A stretch of DNA of 64,000 bases, taken from the NCBI RefSeq assembly GCF_014218295.1, contig NZ_AP023287.1, positions 124,001 to 188,000 of the forward strand, read 5' to 3'. Position numbers and translations under genes: made by a program. Shown in pieces: positions 35,818 to 45,018 of the stretch. Below the pieces are notes generated by a model, which did no database searches, was not told where the DNA came from, and saw only the letters and a program-made list of their open reading frames with translations. Numbering within the stretch: the stretch's first letter is position 1; each line of letters opens with the position of its first letter. Source of the DNA: Mycolicibacterium litorale (GTDB taxonomy: Bacteria; Actinomycetota; Actinomycetes; Mycobacteriales; Mycobacteriaceae).

Positions 35818-35829
35818 CGAACAGCGAGA

Positions 35830-37086
35830 TCAGCGCGCCGCCACGGCGGTGACCGCGGCTTCGAAACGCTTTGCGCCCTCGGCGATTTCGTCCTCGGTGA
35901 CGACCAACGCGGGAATCAGCCGGACCACATTGCCCGCCGGCCCGCAGGTCAGGGAGAGCAGACGCTGGCGGGTGGTCTCCTGCTGCACCGCCGCGGCGGT
36001 GGCGGCGTCGGGCGATCCGTCGGGACGGCTGAACTCGATGCCCAGCATGAGGCCGCATCCGCGGACGTCGCCGATGACGTCGAACCGTCGCGCGATGTCG
36101 GTCAAGGCCGACAACAGTTGATCGCCGCGCTTGCGGGCGTTCTCGACGAGGTTCTCCTCGTCGATCACTTCCAGGGTCGCGACACCGGCTGCTGCCGCGA
36201 CCGCGTTTCCGCCGTACGTTCCGCCTTGGGATCCGGGCCACGCCTTCGCCATGGTCTCGGCGGAGGCGGCGATGGCGGAGATCGGGAACCCCGACGCGAT
36301 GCCCTTGGCGGTGATCAGGATGTCGGGGGAGACGCTGGAGTGCTGGTGCCCCCAGAACAGCCCGGTGCGCCCGACGCCGGCCTGGACCTCGTCGATGACG
36401 AGCTTGATGCCGTGCGCGTCGGCGCGCTCGCGCAGCCCCTCGAGGAAGGCCGGCGGGGTGGGCAGGTAGCCACCGTCACCCAGCACCGGCTCGATGAGCA
36501 TCGCCGCGGTGTCCAGCGGGGCCGTGCGGGTCAGGAAGAGGTAGTCGAGCTCGCGCAGCGCGAATGCCACAGCCTCGTCCTCGCTCATGCCGTAGCGGTA
36601 GGCGTACGGGAACGCCGACATGTGGACCCCGGCCATCAGCGGGGCGAAGCCTGCCGAGAACTTGGTGCCGGCAGTGGTCAGCGATGCTGCCGCGACGGTG
36701 CGTCCGTGGAAACCGCCTTGGAACACGACGATATTGGGCCTGCCGGTCGCCATGCGGGCGAGTCGGATGGCCGCCTCGACAGCCTCGGATCCGGAGTTGG
36801 CGTAGAAGACGGAGTCCAAGCCGGTGGGCAGTTTGTCGCCCAGCTTCTCGGTCAACTCGAGCAGCGGCTTGTGCATCACGGTGGTGTACTGCGCGTGAAT
36901 GATCTTTCCGACCTGCTCCCGCGCGGCCTCGACGACCTTCGGGTGGCAGTGTCCGGTGCTGGTCACTCCGATCCCGGTGGTGAAGTCGAGGTAGGACTCG
37001 CCGTCGGTGCCGTGGATCCAGCTGCCGTGTGCGTGGTCGACGACGACGGGGGTCGCCTGCTTCAGCGCCGGGCTCAGTTGTGCCAT
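35830..37086 (-). CDS. class III aminotransferase (4-aminobutyrate type)
   Basis: 418 residues. PLP-dependent fold type I: the phosphate contacts FYANSGSEAVEAAIRLAR, the Asp in KLVIDEVQAGVGRTG and the Schiff-base lysine in LITAKGIASGFP are present. The sequence fits the acetylornithine/GABA group; the transaminated substrate cannot be fixed by eye. It is divergent from a transporter remnant, suggesting a former uptake-plus-catabolism pair for an amine or omega-amino acid. Confidence 0.85.
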   Translation of the reverse strand: MAQLSPALKQATPVVVDHAHGSWIHGTDGESYLDFTTGIGVTSTGHCHPKVVEAAREQVGKIIHAQYTTVMHKPLLELTEKLGDKLPTGLDSVFYANSGSEAVEAAIRLARMATGRPNIVVFQGGFHGRTVAAASLTTAGTKFSAGFAPLMAGVHMSAFPYAYRYGMSEDEAVAFALRELDYLFLTRTAPLDTAAMLIEPVLGDGGYLPTPPAFLEGLRERADAHGIKLVIDEVQAGVGRTGLFWGHQHSSVSPDILITAKGIASGFPISAIAASAETMAKAWPGSQGGTYGGNAVAAAAGVATLEVIDEENLVENARKRGDQLLSALTDIARRFDVIGDVRGCGLMLGIEFSRPDGSPDAATAAAVQQETTRQRLLSLTCGPAGNVVRLIPALVVTEDEIAEGAKRFEAAVTAVAAR

Positions 37087-37149
37087 CTCTCATCTCTCCG
37101 ATCCGACGGCCGGTGGGCCGTAACTGTCGATTGTTGACGATCTACTATC

Positions 37150-37167
37150 CATCACGTTAGCGTGATG
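37150..37167. promoter_or_regulatory. perfect palindrome between aminotransferase and transporter remnant
   Basis: CATCACG-TTAG-CGTGATG, 7-bp perfect arms with a 4-nt centre, 64 bp upstream of the aminotransferase start. It is a likely operator for a regulator encoded elsewhere. Confidence 0.5.
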
Positions 37168-37303
37168 CCGCTCACGGCGAGTCCGCGGGTGGCGCGGACG
37201 CCCGCAGCTGGCGCTTGAACCGCGCGAAGCCACGCAACAGCTGGGCGCGCCAGGGCTTTTCACCGATCGCCCCGGGGGCGGGGGTCACACAGGGAAGGAC
37301 GCG

Positions 37304-38062
37304 ATGGACGTCGATGACGACCAGGCGACGGAGGATGCGGTCTTCCGAAAGGTGAGCCTTCGAGTGGTTCCCCTGCTCGGACTGGCCTTCTTCATGTCGT
37401 TCCTCGACCGGATCAACATCGGGATCCTGGCGACGTCGATGGAGACCGACCTCGCGCTGAGCGCCGAGGCGTTCGGCTTCGCGGTCGGGATCTTCTACAT
37501 CGGCTACCTGATCCTGCAGGTGCCCAGCAATGTGGCGATGTACAAGTTCGGTGGGCGGATCTGGATCACACGCATCCTGGTCACTTGGGGAATCGCTTGT
37601 GCCGCAATCGCCTTCGTCGAGACGCCCACGCAGCTGTACATCGCTCGCTTCGCTCTCGGCGCCGCTGAGGCCGGATTGGTGCCCGCGATCCTGCTGTTGA
37701 TCGCGCAGTGGTATCCGCGAGCGAAACGAGGCCAGGGCTACGCGCTGTTCCAGCTGTGGGAACCCTTCGCGCTCGCGGTCGGGGCTGTCGTGACGACGGC
37801 CCTGCTCGCCGCGTTCACCGGCGTGGGCCCGCTCGCCGGCTGGCGGTGGGTGTTCCTGATCGAGGGCCTCGCGACGGTCGTCGTGGGTGGGTTCCTCGGG
37901 CCCTACATCTACGGGGTGCTGACCACGATGACCGGGGGGCCGGAAACCGGGCTGTACGTGATGGGCGCCGTCCTCACGATCGCCGCCCTGCTTGCGGCCT
38001 TCATCGACCGGCTCGAGCGACAGAGCGCCGACAGTACGGTTGTTGACGGCTTACGCGGATAA
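37304..38062 (+). pseudogene. MFS transporter (ACS family) with internal in-frame deletion
   Basis: 252 residues against about 430 for the anion:cation symporter family. The N-terminal half is normal (VPLLGLAFFMSFLDRINIGI, YIGYLILQVPSNVAMYKFGG, LGAAEAGLVPAILLLIAQWY) up to WRWVFLIEGLATVVVGG in helix 6. It then jumps directly to FLGPYIYGVLTTMTGGPETG, which belongs to the penultimate region of the C-terminal half, and ends after one more helix. About 180 residues including most of helices 7-10 are missing, with the frame kept. A working transporter is unlikely, so I list it as a degraded gene. Its stop codon is inside a long inverted repeat. Confidence 0.75.
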
Positions 38063-38085
38063 CCGCGTCAACAACCGTACTGTCG
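38029..38085. terminator. 20-bp perfect inverted repeat at the transporter/ilvD junction
   Basis: CGACAGTACGGTTGTTGACG (38029-38048) is exactly complementary to 38066-38085, with a 17-nt loop that contains the TAA of the transporter remnant and a nested CGCGG/CCGCG pair. It lies 10 bp from the ilvD stop and can serve both convergent transcripts. Confidence 0.75.
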
Positions 38086-38095
38086 CGGTGGGTGC

Positions 38096-39796
38096 CTAGC
38101 TGCAGACCGCGCCCACCGCCGCCGAGCCGACCAGCTTCGTGTACTTCGCGAGCACGCCGGTCTTGTAGACCGGGGGCAGCGGCTCGAATCCCGCTCTACG
38201 GGCCTCGAGCTCGTCCTTGTCGACCAGCAGGTCCAGCGTGCCCTTCGCCACGTCGAGTCGGATCCGGTCGCCGTCACGAACGAACGCGATCGGGCCGCCG
38301 TCGACGGCTTCGGGCGCGATGTGGCCGACGCACAGGCCGGTGGTGCCGCCGGAGAACCGGCCGTCGGTCATCAGCAGCACGTCCTTGCCCAGGCCTGCGC
38401 CCTTGATGGCGCCGGTGATCGCGAGCATCTCGCGCATCCCCGGGCCGCCCTTGGGGCCCTCGTAGCGGATGACCACCACGTCGCCGTGGGTGATGGTGCC
38501 GTCCTCCAGCGCATCGAGCGCTGCCCGCTCGCGCTCGAAAACCCGTGCGGTGCCCTCGAACACGTCGGAGTCGAAGCCCGCCGACTTCACCACCGCGCCC
38601 TCGGGGGCGAGTGAGCCGTGCAGGATCGTGATCCCGCCCGTCGGATGGATCGGGTTGTTCATCGCGCGCAGCACCTTGCCGTCGGGGTCCGGCGGCTCGA
38701 TGTGGGCGAGGTTCTCGGCCATCGTCTTACCGGTCACGGTCAGGCAGTCGCCGTGCAGCAGGCCGGCGTCGAGCAGGGCCTTCATCACCACGGGAACGCC
38801 GCCGATCTCGTCGACGTGCTTCATCACGTGGCGGCCGAACGGCTTCACGTCGGCCAGGTGTGGCACCTTCTGTCCGATGCGGGTGAAGTCCTCGAGTGTG
38901 AGCTTGACGTTCGCCTCCCACGCGATGGCCAGCAGGTGCAGCACCGCGTTGGTCGACCCGCCGAACGCCATCACCACGGCGATGGCGTTCTCGAACGCCT
39001 CCTTGGTCAGGATGTCACGGGCGGTGACCCCGCGGCGCAACATCTCGACCACGGCCTCACCGGACCGGCGCGCGTAATCCTCGCGCCGCTTGTCGACGGC
39101 AAGCGGCGACGCGCTGCCCGGCAGCGACATGCCGAGTGCTTCGGCTGCCGACGCCATGGTGTTGGCGGTGTACATGCCGCCGCAGGCGCCTTCGCCCGGA
39201 CAGATCGCGCGTTCGATGATGTCGACGTCCTCGCGCGACATCAGCCCGCGGGCGCACGCCCCGACCGCCTCGAAGGCGTCGATGATCGTGACCTCCTTCT
39301 CGCTGCCGTCGGTCAGCTTGGCGACGCCCGGCATGATCGAGCCGTTGTAGAGGAACACCGAGGCCAGGTCGAGCCGGGCGGCCGCCATCAGCATGCCGGG
39401 GATCGACTTGTCGCAGCCGGCCAGCAGCACCGTGCCGTCCAGGCGTTCGGCCTGCACCACGGTCTCGACGCTGTCGGCGATGACCTCGCGGGAGACCAGC
39501 GAGAAGTGCATGCCTTCGTGGCCCATCGAGATGCCGTCGGACACCGAGATCGTGCCGAACTCGAGCGGGAACCCGCCGCCGGCGTGCACACCGTCCTTGA
39601 CCGACTTGGCCAGCCGCGACAGCGACATGTTGCACGGGGTGATCTCGTTCCACGAGGAAGCGACCCCGATCTGCGGTTTGACCCAGTCGTCGTCGCCCAT
39701 GCCCACCGCCCGCAGCATCCCGCGGGCGGCGGTCTTCTCCAGGCCGTCGGTGACGTCGCGGCTTCTGGGCTTGATGTCGGGAGTTTCTGAGGGCAT
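38096..39796 (-). CDS. ilvD: dihydroxy-acid dehydratase IlvD
   Basis: 566 residues. The enzyme dehydrates 2,3-dihydroxy-acids in valine/isoleucine synthesis. The iron-sulfur cysteines and substrate loops are seen in [38 protein letters not shown] and the early [13 protein letters not shown]. Length and motifs match Rv0189c. It is divergent from a copper-responsive module whose palindrome lies in the 79-bp gap between them; Fe-S dehydratases are known copper targets. Confidence 0.94.
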   Translation of the reverse strand: MPSETPDIKPRSRDVTDGLEKTAARGMLRAVGMGDDDWVKPQIGVASSWNEITPCNMSLSRLAKSVKDGVHAGGGFPLEFGTISVSDGISMGHEGMHFSLVSREVIADSVETVVQAERLDGTVLLAGCDKSIPGMLMAAARLDLASVFLYNGSIMPGVAKLTDGSEKEVTIIDAFEAVGACARGLMSREDVDIIERAICPGEGACGGMYTANTMASAAEALGMSLPGSASPLAVDKRREDYARRSGEAVVEMLRRGVTARDILTKEAFENAIAVVMAFGGSTNAVLHLLAIAWEANVKLTLEDFTRIGQKVPHLADVKPFGRHVMKHVDEIGGVPVVMKALLDAGLLHGDCLTVTGKTMAENLAHIEPPDPDGKVLRAMNNPIHPTGGITILHGSLAPEGAVVKSAGFDSDVFEGTARVFERERAALDALEDGTITHGDVVVIRYEGPKGGPGMREMLAITGAIKGAGLGKDVLLMTDGRFSGGTTGLCVGHIAPEAVDGGPIAFVRDGDRIRLDVAKGTLDLLVDKDELEARRAGFEPLPPVYKTGVLAKYTKLVGSAAVGAVCS

Positions 39797-39841
39797 CTAT
39801 CGATTATGCCTTCGGCGTTTCACCCGGCCAAACCGATTTGA

Positions 39842-39858
39842 ATACCCCCTTGGGGTAT
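39842..39858. promoter_or_regulatory. CsoR/RicR-type copper operator
   Basis: ATACCCC-CTT-GGGGTAT, a perfect 7-3-7 palindrome of the TACCCC/GGGGTA kind bound by CsoR-family copper repressors. It lies between TTGAAT (39838) and TACGCT (39864-39869), the likely -35/-10 of the DUF305 gene, whose ATG at 39876 would then be at or next to the transcription start (leaderless). Confidence 0.7.
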
Positions 39859-39875
39859 GCGGGTACGCTGTTGGC

Positions 39876-40508
39876 ATGACGTCACGCACCATCCGGCCCC
39901 TCGCCCTGTTCGCCGCCCTTCTCGCGGCGCTGTTCCTGTCCGCATGTACCAGCACCGAGCAGCAGAGCGGTCAGACAGAACAGGGCCACACCGAACAGGG
40001 CCACACCGACCACTCCCACACCGAGAGCGCCGGTGACGCGCAGGCGCCACACAACGCCGACGACATCACCTTCGCCCGCGACATGATGCCGCACCACGAC
40101 CAGGCCCTGCAGTTGGTCGATCTGGCGCGCGACCGTTCCAGCGATCCGGCCCTGCTCGAACTGGCGTCCGGGATCGCCGCGGCGCAGGGACCCGAGATGG
40201 AGCAGCTGTCCCAGATGCTGCGCAGCTGGGGTCAGGATCCCGAGGCGGGGATGGACCACGGCGGCCACGGTATGGCGATGCCCGGCATGGTCGACGACGC
40301 GACGATGAAGCGTCTCGAGTCGCTGAGCGGCCGGGAATTCGACACACTGTGGTTGGAATCGATGATCAGCCACCACCAGGGTGCGGTGGAGATGGCCAAG
40401 GCCGAGATCGCCAACGGTGACAATCCGGAGGCCAAGGCGCTGGCCGAGCAGATCGTCGCGGCCCAGGAGGCGGAGATCGCCCGGATGAAGCAGATGCTGG
40501 AGGGGTGA
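39876..40508 (+). CDS. DUF305 lipoprotein, copper-linked
   Basis: 210 residues. Lipobox LSAC with the lipidated cysteine at residue 24, then a His/Gln/Thr-rich linker (GHTEQGHTDHSHTESAG) and two halves of a DUF305 ferritin-like helical fold with MMPHHDQALQLVDLAR and MISHHQGAVEMAKAEI, plus a methionine/histidine loop MDHGGHGMAMPGM. The His and Met clusters look like copper ligands. It is directly followed by ricR under a shared operator, so it is a plausible copper-binding envelope protein. Confidence 0.85.
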   Translation: MTSRTIRPLALFAALLAALFLSACTSTEQQSGQTEQGHTEQGHTDHSHTESAGDAQAPHNADDITFARDMMPHHDQALQLVDLARDRSSDPALLELASGIAAAQGPEMEQLSQMLRSWGQDPEAGMDHGGHGMAMPGMVDDATMKRLESLSGREFDTLWLESMISHHQGAVEMAKAEIANGDNPEAKALAEQIVAAQEAEIARMKQMLEG

Positions 40509-40510
40509 CG

Positions 40511-40822
40511 ATGTCCAGAGGCGCTCCGGAAGACGTGGCGGTACACGGGTATTCGCCGCAGAAGGAGAACTACGCCAAACGGCTGCGCCGAATCGAGGGC
40601 CAGGTCCGCGGCATCGCGAAGATGATCGAGGACGACAAGTACTGCATCGACATCCTCACCCAGATCAGTGCGGTCAACAGTGCCCTGCAGTCCGTCGCGC
40701 TCGGTCTGCTCGACGAACACCTCGGCCACTGCGTGAGCCAGGCCGTCGCCGAGGGCGGTGAGCAGGCCGACGCCAAACTGGCCGAGGCCAGTGCGGCGAT
40801 CGCCCGGCTCGTGCGGTCCTGA
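40511..40822 (+). CDS. ricR: copper-sensing repressor RicR (CsoR family)
   Basis: 103 residues from the ATG at 40511, preceded by GGAGGGG; a GTG 6 bp upstream overlapping the DUF305 stop is the alternative. The CsoR helical core is NYAKRLRRIEGQVRGIAKMI, with Cu(I) ligands in DKYCIDILTQ, EHLGHCVSQA (Cys, His, Cys). In M. tuberculosis Rv0190 (RicR) represses copper-defence genes and releases DNA on Cu(I) binding. Here it probably represses its own operon through the upstream palindrome. Confidence 0.9.
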   Translation: MSRGAPEDVAVHGYSPQKENYAKRLRRIEGQVRGIAKMIEDDKYCIDILTQISAVNSALQSVALGLLDEHLGHCVSQAVAEGGEQADAKLAEASAAIARLVRS

Positions 40823-40860
40823 GCGGGCGCGACGGCGACTCGGCCTGACACACTGCCGTG

Positions 40861-41373
40861 GTGAGCGAAGTCGTCCTGCTGCCCGCCACCGTCGAACACC
40901 TCACCGCGTTGCGCGAGGACCGCGCGGCCTTCGGTGAGCTGCTCGGTGCCGCCGTGCCCGACGGGTGGCCCGAGTTCCCCGAATCGATCGACTTCACGAT
41001 CGACCGGCTGACCGAGCATCCGTATCAGGCGGGCTGGTGGATGCACTTCTTCCTCGCCGACGAGGGAGCGCTGCTGGTCGGCTCCGGCGGTTTCGCCGGG
41101 CCGCCGAGCGGCGGCGTCGTGGAACTCGGCTACGAGATCGCCCCGGAGTTCCGCAACCGGGGGCTGGCCACGGCCGCCGCAAGGGCGATGATCGACAAGG
41201 CGGTCTCCACCAGCAACGCGGTCACGACGGTGGTCGCGCACACGTTGGCCCAGGAGAACCCCTCCACCGGCGTGCTGCGCCGGTTGGGTTTCGCCCGGGT
41301 CGCCGAGCTCGCCGACGCCGAGGACGGCCCGATCTGGCGCTGGGAGCTGCCGGTGGCAGCGCCGGTGCCCTGA
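40861..41373 (+). CDS. GNAT family N-acetyltransferase
   Basis: 170 residues from GTG 40861 (an adjacent GTG at 40858 would add one residue). The acetyl-CoA site is in LGYEIAPEFRNRGLATAAAR, followed by AHTLAQENPSTGVLRRLGFA, the typical motif A and B of RimJ/RimL-like acetyltransferases. The acceptor, an amino group on a protein or small molecule, is unknown. It sits between the copper operon and the L,D-transpeptidase without overlap. Confidence 0.85.
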   Translation: MSEVVLLPATVEHLTALREDRAAFGELLGAAVPDGWPEFPESIDFTIDRLTEHPYQAGWWMHFFLADEGALLVGSGGFAGPPSGGVVELGYEIAPEFRNRGLATAAARAMIDKAVSTSNAVTTVVAHTLAQENPSTGVLRRLGFARVAELADAEDGPIWRWELPVAAPVP

Positions 41374-41544
41374 CCGCCGCCCGCGACCCCGGTGAGGTAA
41401 CACCGTGCGCCCCCGGTGGCGATGAACCGAGCAGGTCAGCCGACATGACCGCATCGGCGGCCGAGGGTGCCGACCCGCTCGCGGGGGTAGCCGATCGACG
41501 TCTTGTGCGACACTGGACCTTGATCCTGTGACTGGAGGTATCGC

Positions 41545-42528
41545 ATGCCGCAGCGGACTGTGCGGAAGCTGACCACCGCGATGATCGCGGCCGGATTCTT
41601 CGGAGGCCTGGCGCTGGGCGCCCCGGCGGCGCTGGCCCAGCCGCTGCCGCCACCGCCTCCCGCACCGGTAGACCCGATGGCGCCACCACCAGCACCGGCC
41701 AACCCGTTCGCGTTCCCCGCGCCGGCCGCGGGGAACCCGTACTCCTCCACCGCACAGCCGCTGCCCATCCCCGAAGGCACCCCGGCCGGCCAGAACCCGA
41801 CGCCGTACGTCGGCCAGCCGGTGTTCGCGCCGCCGACGTTCAACCCGGTCAACGGCGCGAAGGCCGGCGCCGCGAAGCCGATCATCATCAACTTCCAGCG
41901 GCCGATCGGGAACCGGGCGATGGCCGAGGAGGCCATTCACATCTCGTCGACGCCCGCGGTGCCCGGCCGCTTCTACTGGATCAGCGACACCGAGGTGCGC
42001 TGGCGGCCGCAGGACTTCTGGCCGGCGGGCACCGTCGTCAACATCGACGCCTCCGGCGCCAAGTCGAGCTTCGTCGTTCCCGAACAGCTCGTCGCCACGA
42101 TCGACAACTCCACCAAGCAGATGGAGGTCATGCGGGACGGCGAGCTGGTCAAGACCTTCCCGGTGTCGCTGGGCAAGAAGGGCTACGAGACCAAGAACGG
42201 CACCTACTACGTGCTGGAGAAGTTCGCCGACATCGTGATGGACTCCTCCACCTACGGTGTGCCGGTCGACGACCCGTCCGGCGAGGGATACAAGATCAAG
42301 GTGCAGGACGCCGTGCGCATCGACAACAGCGGCATCTTCGTGCACAGTGCGCCGTGGTCGGTGGGTGCGCAGGGCAACAGCAACGTCAGCCACGGCTGTA
42401 TCAACCTCGCGCCCGAGGACGCTCAGTGGTTCTTCGACAACTTCGGCAGCGGCGACCCCGTCGTGATCAAGAACTCCACCGGGATCTACGACCAGCCCGA
42501 CGGCGCCTCCGACTGGCAGATGTTCTGA
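41545..42528 (+). CDS. L,D-transpeptidase (Rv0192-type, YkuD domain)
   Basis: 327 residues with a signal peptide ([20 protein letters not shown]) and a proline-rich linker. An Ig-like domain (about 95-180) precedes the YkuD catalytic domain with His267 in [10 protein letters not shown] and the SHGCINL nucleophile at Cys285. It forms 3-3 peptidoglycan crosslinks or attaches proteins to the wall in the periplasm. The ribosome site CTGGAGG is 6 nt upstream. It corresponds by position to LdtMt4 of M. tuberculosis, as I recall. Confidence 0.9.
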   Translation: MPQRTVRKLTTAMIAAGFFGGLALGAPAALAQPLPPPPPAPVDPMAPPPAPANPFAFPAPAAGNPYSSTAQPLPIPEGTPAGQNPTPYVGQPVFAPPTFNPVNGAKAGAAKPIIINFQRPIGNRAMAEEAIHISSTPAVPGRFYWISDTEVRWRPQDFWPAGTVVNIDASGAKSSFVVPEQLVATIDNSTKQMEVMRDGELVKTFPVSLGKKGYETKNGTYYVLEKFADIVMDSSTYGVPVDDPSGEGYKIKVQDAVRIDNSGIFVHSAPWSVGAQGNSNVSHGCINLAPEDAQWFFDNFGSGDPVVIKNSTGIYDQPDGASDWQMF

Positions 42529-42626
42529 CCTGACACCCGTTCGGCGCCGCCCGCCCACCCACCCGTGTCACGATGGGGTCGGCCGGCCGTCGCCCCGGCG
42601 GCCGGTGACCTGCCGAGGGTTGGCCG

Positions 42627-43574
42627 ATGCCCGGTGCCGAGAAGGCGACAGCACGCACGGTCGCGGTGATCGTGCTGATCCTGCTCGCCGGGGTGGCGCT
42701 GCGGGGCCACCTGCCGGGCGCCGAGCCCGCCGCCGACGAACCGGCTGAACCAGGGGCGGGCCCGCTCATCGCCGTGGTGGTGATGCTGGCACTGTCGGTG
42801 GCCGTCATCGCGGTGTCGATCATCAGCCAGTCGCGCCGAACCGTCACCCCTCCCGACCCGAGCGGCGACCTTGGGCGCGGCCGCGACGGAGACGGCAGCC
42901 GATGGACGTGGCGCATGGTGCTGGTCGTCGCCGCCGCGCTGATGCTGTGGCTTCTGGTGGTGCTGGCGCTGATGCGGGTCAGCGGCTGGCTCGAGGTGGC
43001 CGTCGACCAACCGGACGCGGCCACCCCGGCGCAGGACCCACCGCGGGCAGGCACCGACCCGGGGCCACCGCCGCCTGAGCCGGAACCCGCGCCGTCCACC
43101 TCCGCCCTCGATTACCTGGCCGCGGCGGCAGCGGTTCTCGTGGTGCTTTCGGTGGTCGGTGCGATGGTCGGACGCCATCGGCGGCGCCGCCCGCTGCCGG
43201 CCGTGACCGCGGCGGCCGACGCCGCCGCCCCGCCGGTGAGCCGGACCGAATCACTGGCGCGGGCGGCCGAACGCGGGCTGATCGCGATCGGCGACCTCAA
43301 CAGGGAGCCGCGGGAGGCGATCATCGCCTGTTACGCCGCGATGGAACGCGAACTGGGCCGGTCACCCGGCGCGATGCCGTTGGATTCCGACACCCCGTCT
43401 GAGGTGCTGGCCCGAGCCGTCGACGTCAAGCTGCTGCACGGCGACAGCGCCGCCGAACTCGTCGACCTGTTCGAGGAGGCCCGGTTCAGCGTGCACGTGA
43501 TGGGCGAGGAACACCGCGAGGCGGCGGTCCGCGTGCTGCAACTGGTTCTGCGCGAACTGCAGGACGCGACGTGA
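42627..43574 (+). CDS. DUF4129-containing membrane protein
   Basis: 315 residues. Three or so membrane helices (VAVIVLILLAGVALRG, LIAVVVMLALSVAVIAVSII, MVLVVAAALMLWLLVVLALM) and another after the proline-rich loop near residue 155, followed by a cytosolic DUF4129 domain (EAIIACYAAMERELGRSPGA, SDTPSEVLARAVD). DUF4129 is also found at the end of transglutaminase-like membrane proteins that neighbour MoxR ATPases. First gene of a five-gene operon whose overlaps are all 4 bp. Confidence 0.8.
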   Translation: MPGAEKATARTVAVIVLILLAGVALRGHLPGAEPAADEPAEPGAGPLIAVVVMLALSVAVIAVSIISQSRRTVTPPDPSGDLGRGRDGDGSRWTWRMVLVVAAALMLWLLVVLALMRVSGWLEVAVDQPDAATPAQDPPRAGTDPGPPPPEPEPAPSTSALDYLAAAAAVLVVLSVVGAMVGRHRRRRPLPAVTAAADAAAPPVSRTESLARAAERGLIAIGDLNREPREAIIACYAAMERELGRSPGAMPLDSDTPSEVLARAVDVKLLHGDSAAELVDLFEEARFSVHVMGEEHREAAVRVLQLVLRELQDAT

Positions 43575-44056
43575 CCCGCCCGGTCGCCGCCGCGCTCGTG
43601 CTCCTCGTCGGCGTGGAGATCTACGCCGTGTTCCGGCTCGACCGCGACGACGTCCTGACGGTGACCGCGGTCGTTCTCGCCGCCGCGCTGATCGCCGCGC
43701 GGTGGGCGCTGGCGGGGGACACCGCCGCGGCGCCGGCGATGTCGGAGGCCGACGAACGCGCCGCGGCGCTGCGCCGCTGGACGGAGCGGACCGAAACCCT
43801 GATCGGCTGGTCCGAATCCACCCGCGCGGACTGGGACCGGCGGCTGCGGCCCATGCTGGCCCGTCAGTTCGAACTCGCCACCGGGCAGCGAAAAGCCCGC
43901 AACCCCAAGGCATTCGAGGTAACCGGGCAGATGCTGTTCGGACCGCAGCTGTGGCAGTGGGTCGACCCGGAGAACGTCTCGCGCACCGGCGTCGACGAAC
44001 CCGGTCCCGGCCGGGCGGCGCTCGACGAGATCCTGCGGCGACTGGAGCGCGTATGA
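43571..44056 (+). CDS. two-helix membrane protein of the MoxR operon
   Basis: 161 residues from GTG. Two N-terminal membrane helices (VAAALVLLVGVEIYAVF, VLTVTAVVLAAALIAARWAL), then a cytosolic helical region with an aromatic patch (RRWTERTETLIGWSESTRAD). I do not recognise a family. Its placement between DUF4129 and MoxR genes, with 4-bp overlaps on both sides, argues it is a subunit or adaptor of the same membrane complex. Confidence 0.78.
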   Translation: MTRPVAAALVLLVGVEIYAVFRLDRDDVLTVTAVVLAAALIAARWALAGDTAAAPAMSEADERAAALRRWTERTETLIGWSESTRADWDRRLRPMLARQFELATGQRKARNPKAFEVTGQMLFGPQLWQWVDPENVSRTGVDEPGPGRAALDEILRRLERV

Positions 44057-45018
44057 ACATGCCTGCGGCGACGACCACCGCGAACTGCGAGGCGGTCCTC
44101 GACGAGATCGGATCGGTGGTGGTGGGCAAACGGCGCGCGCTGACGCTGATCCTGACCGCCGTACTGGCGCGCGGACACATCCTCATCGAGGATCTGCCCG
44201 GACTGGGCAAGACCCTGATCGCGCGCAGCTTCGCCGCCGCGCTCGGATTGCAGTTCACCCGTGTGCAGTTCACCCCCGACCTGCTGCCCGCCGACCTGCT
44301 GGGGTCGACGATCTACGACATGCACACCGGCCGCTTCGAATTCCGCAAGGGGCCCGTGTTCACCAACCTGCTGCTCGCCGACGAGATCAACAGGACACCG
44401 CCGAAGACCCAGGCCGCGCTGCTGGAGGCGATGGCCGAACGCCAGGTGAGCATCGACGGCGTCACCCATCCGCTGCCCGCCCCGTTCCTGGTGCTGGCCA
44501 CCGACAACCCCATCGAATACGAGGGCACCTACCCGCTGCCCGAGGCGCAACTCGACCGGTTCGCCGTCCGGCTGGAACTGCGCTACCTGTCCGCCCCGGA
44601 CGAGGTCACGATGCTGCGCCGTCGGCTCGACCGGGGTTCGGCCGAGCCGACGGTGCAGCGTGTCGTGGACGGCGGTGAGCTGCTGGCCATGCAGGAGTCG
44701 GTCGAACAGGTCACCGTGCACGAAGACGTCCTGCAGTACGTGGTGTCGCTCGCGGCCGCCTCACGCCAGCATCCGCAGATCGCGGTCGGGGCCAGCCCCC
44801 GCGCCGAACTCGACCTCGTCCAGCTCGCCCGCGCCAGGGCACTGCTGGCCGGCCGGGACTATGTGATCCCCGAGGACGTGAAATCGCTGGCGGTTCCGGT
44901 GCTCGCCCACCGGATCAGCCTGCGGCCAGAGATGTGGGTCCGGCGGGTGCAGGGTGCCGATGTGGTCGACGAACTGCTGCGCCGGCTGCCGGTGCCGCGC
45001 ACGGGCAGCACCCCGTGA
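44053..45018 (+). CDS. MoxR-family AAA+ ATPase
   Basis: 321 residues from the ATG at 44053. Walker A LPGLGKT (about 48-54), Walker B LLLADEINR (about 107-114), sensor 1 LVLATDNPIEYEGTYPLPEA and arginine finger/sensor 2 GASPRAELDLV are all intact. MoxR ATPases act as chaperones that mature or remodel partner proteins, commonly those with DUF58 or von Willebrand domains. The next gene is a DUF58 protein, the usual partner. Confidence 0.92.
   Translation: MNMPAATTTANCEAVLDEIGSVVVGKRRALTLILTAVLARGHILIEDLPGLGKTLIARSFAAALGLQFTRVQFTPDLLPADLLGSTIYDMHTGRFEFRKGPVFTNLLLADEINRTPPKTQAALLEAMAERQVSIDGVTHPLPAPFLVLATDNPIEYEGTYPLPEAQLDRFAVRLELRYLSAPDEVTMLRRRLDRGSAEPTVQRVVDGGELLAMQESVEQVTVHEDVLQYVVSLAAASRQHPQIAVGASPRAELDLVQLARARALLAGRDYVIPEDVKSLAVPVLAHRISLRPEMWVRRVQGADVVDELLRRLPVPRTGSTP

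Noticed and set aside
40570..42558. 662-codon minus-strand frame across ricR, GNAT and L,D-transpeptidase genes
   Set aside because: It spans three well-supported plus-strand genes and their gaps, has no recognisable domain and is a GC-bias shadow.
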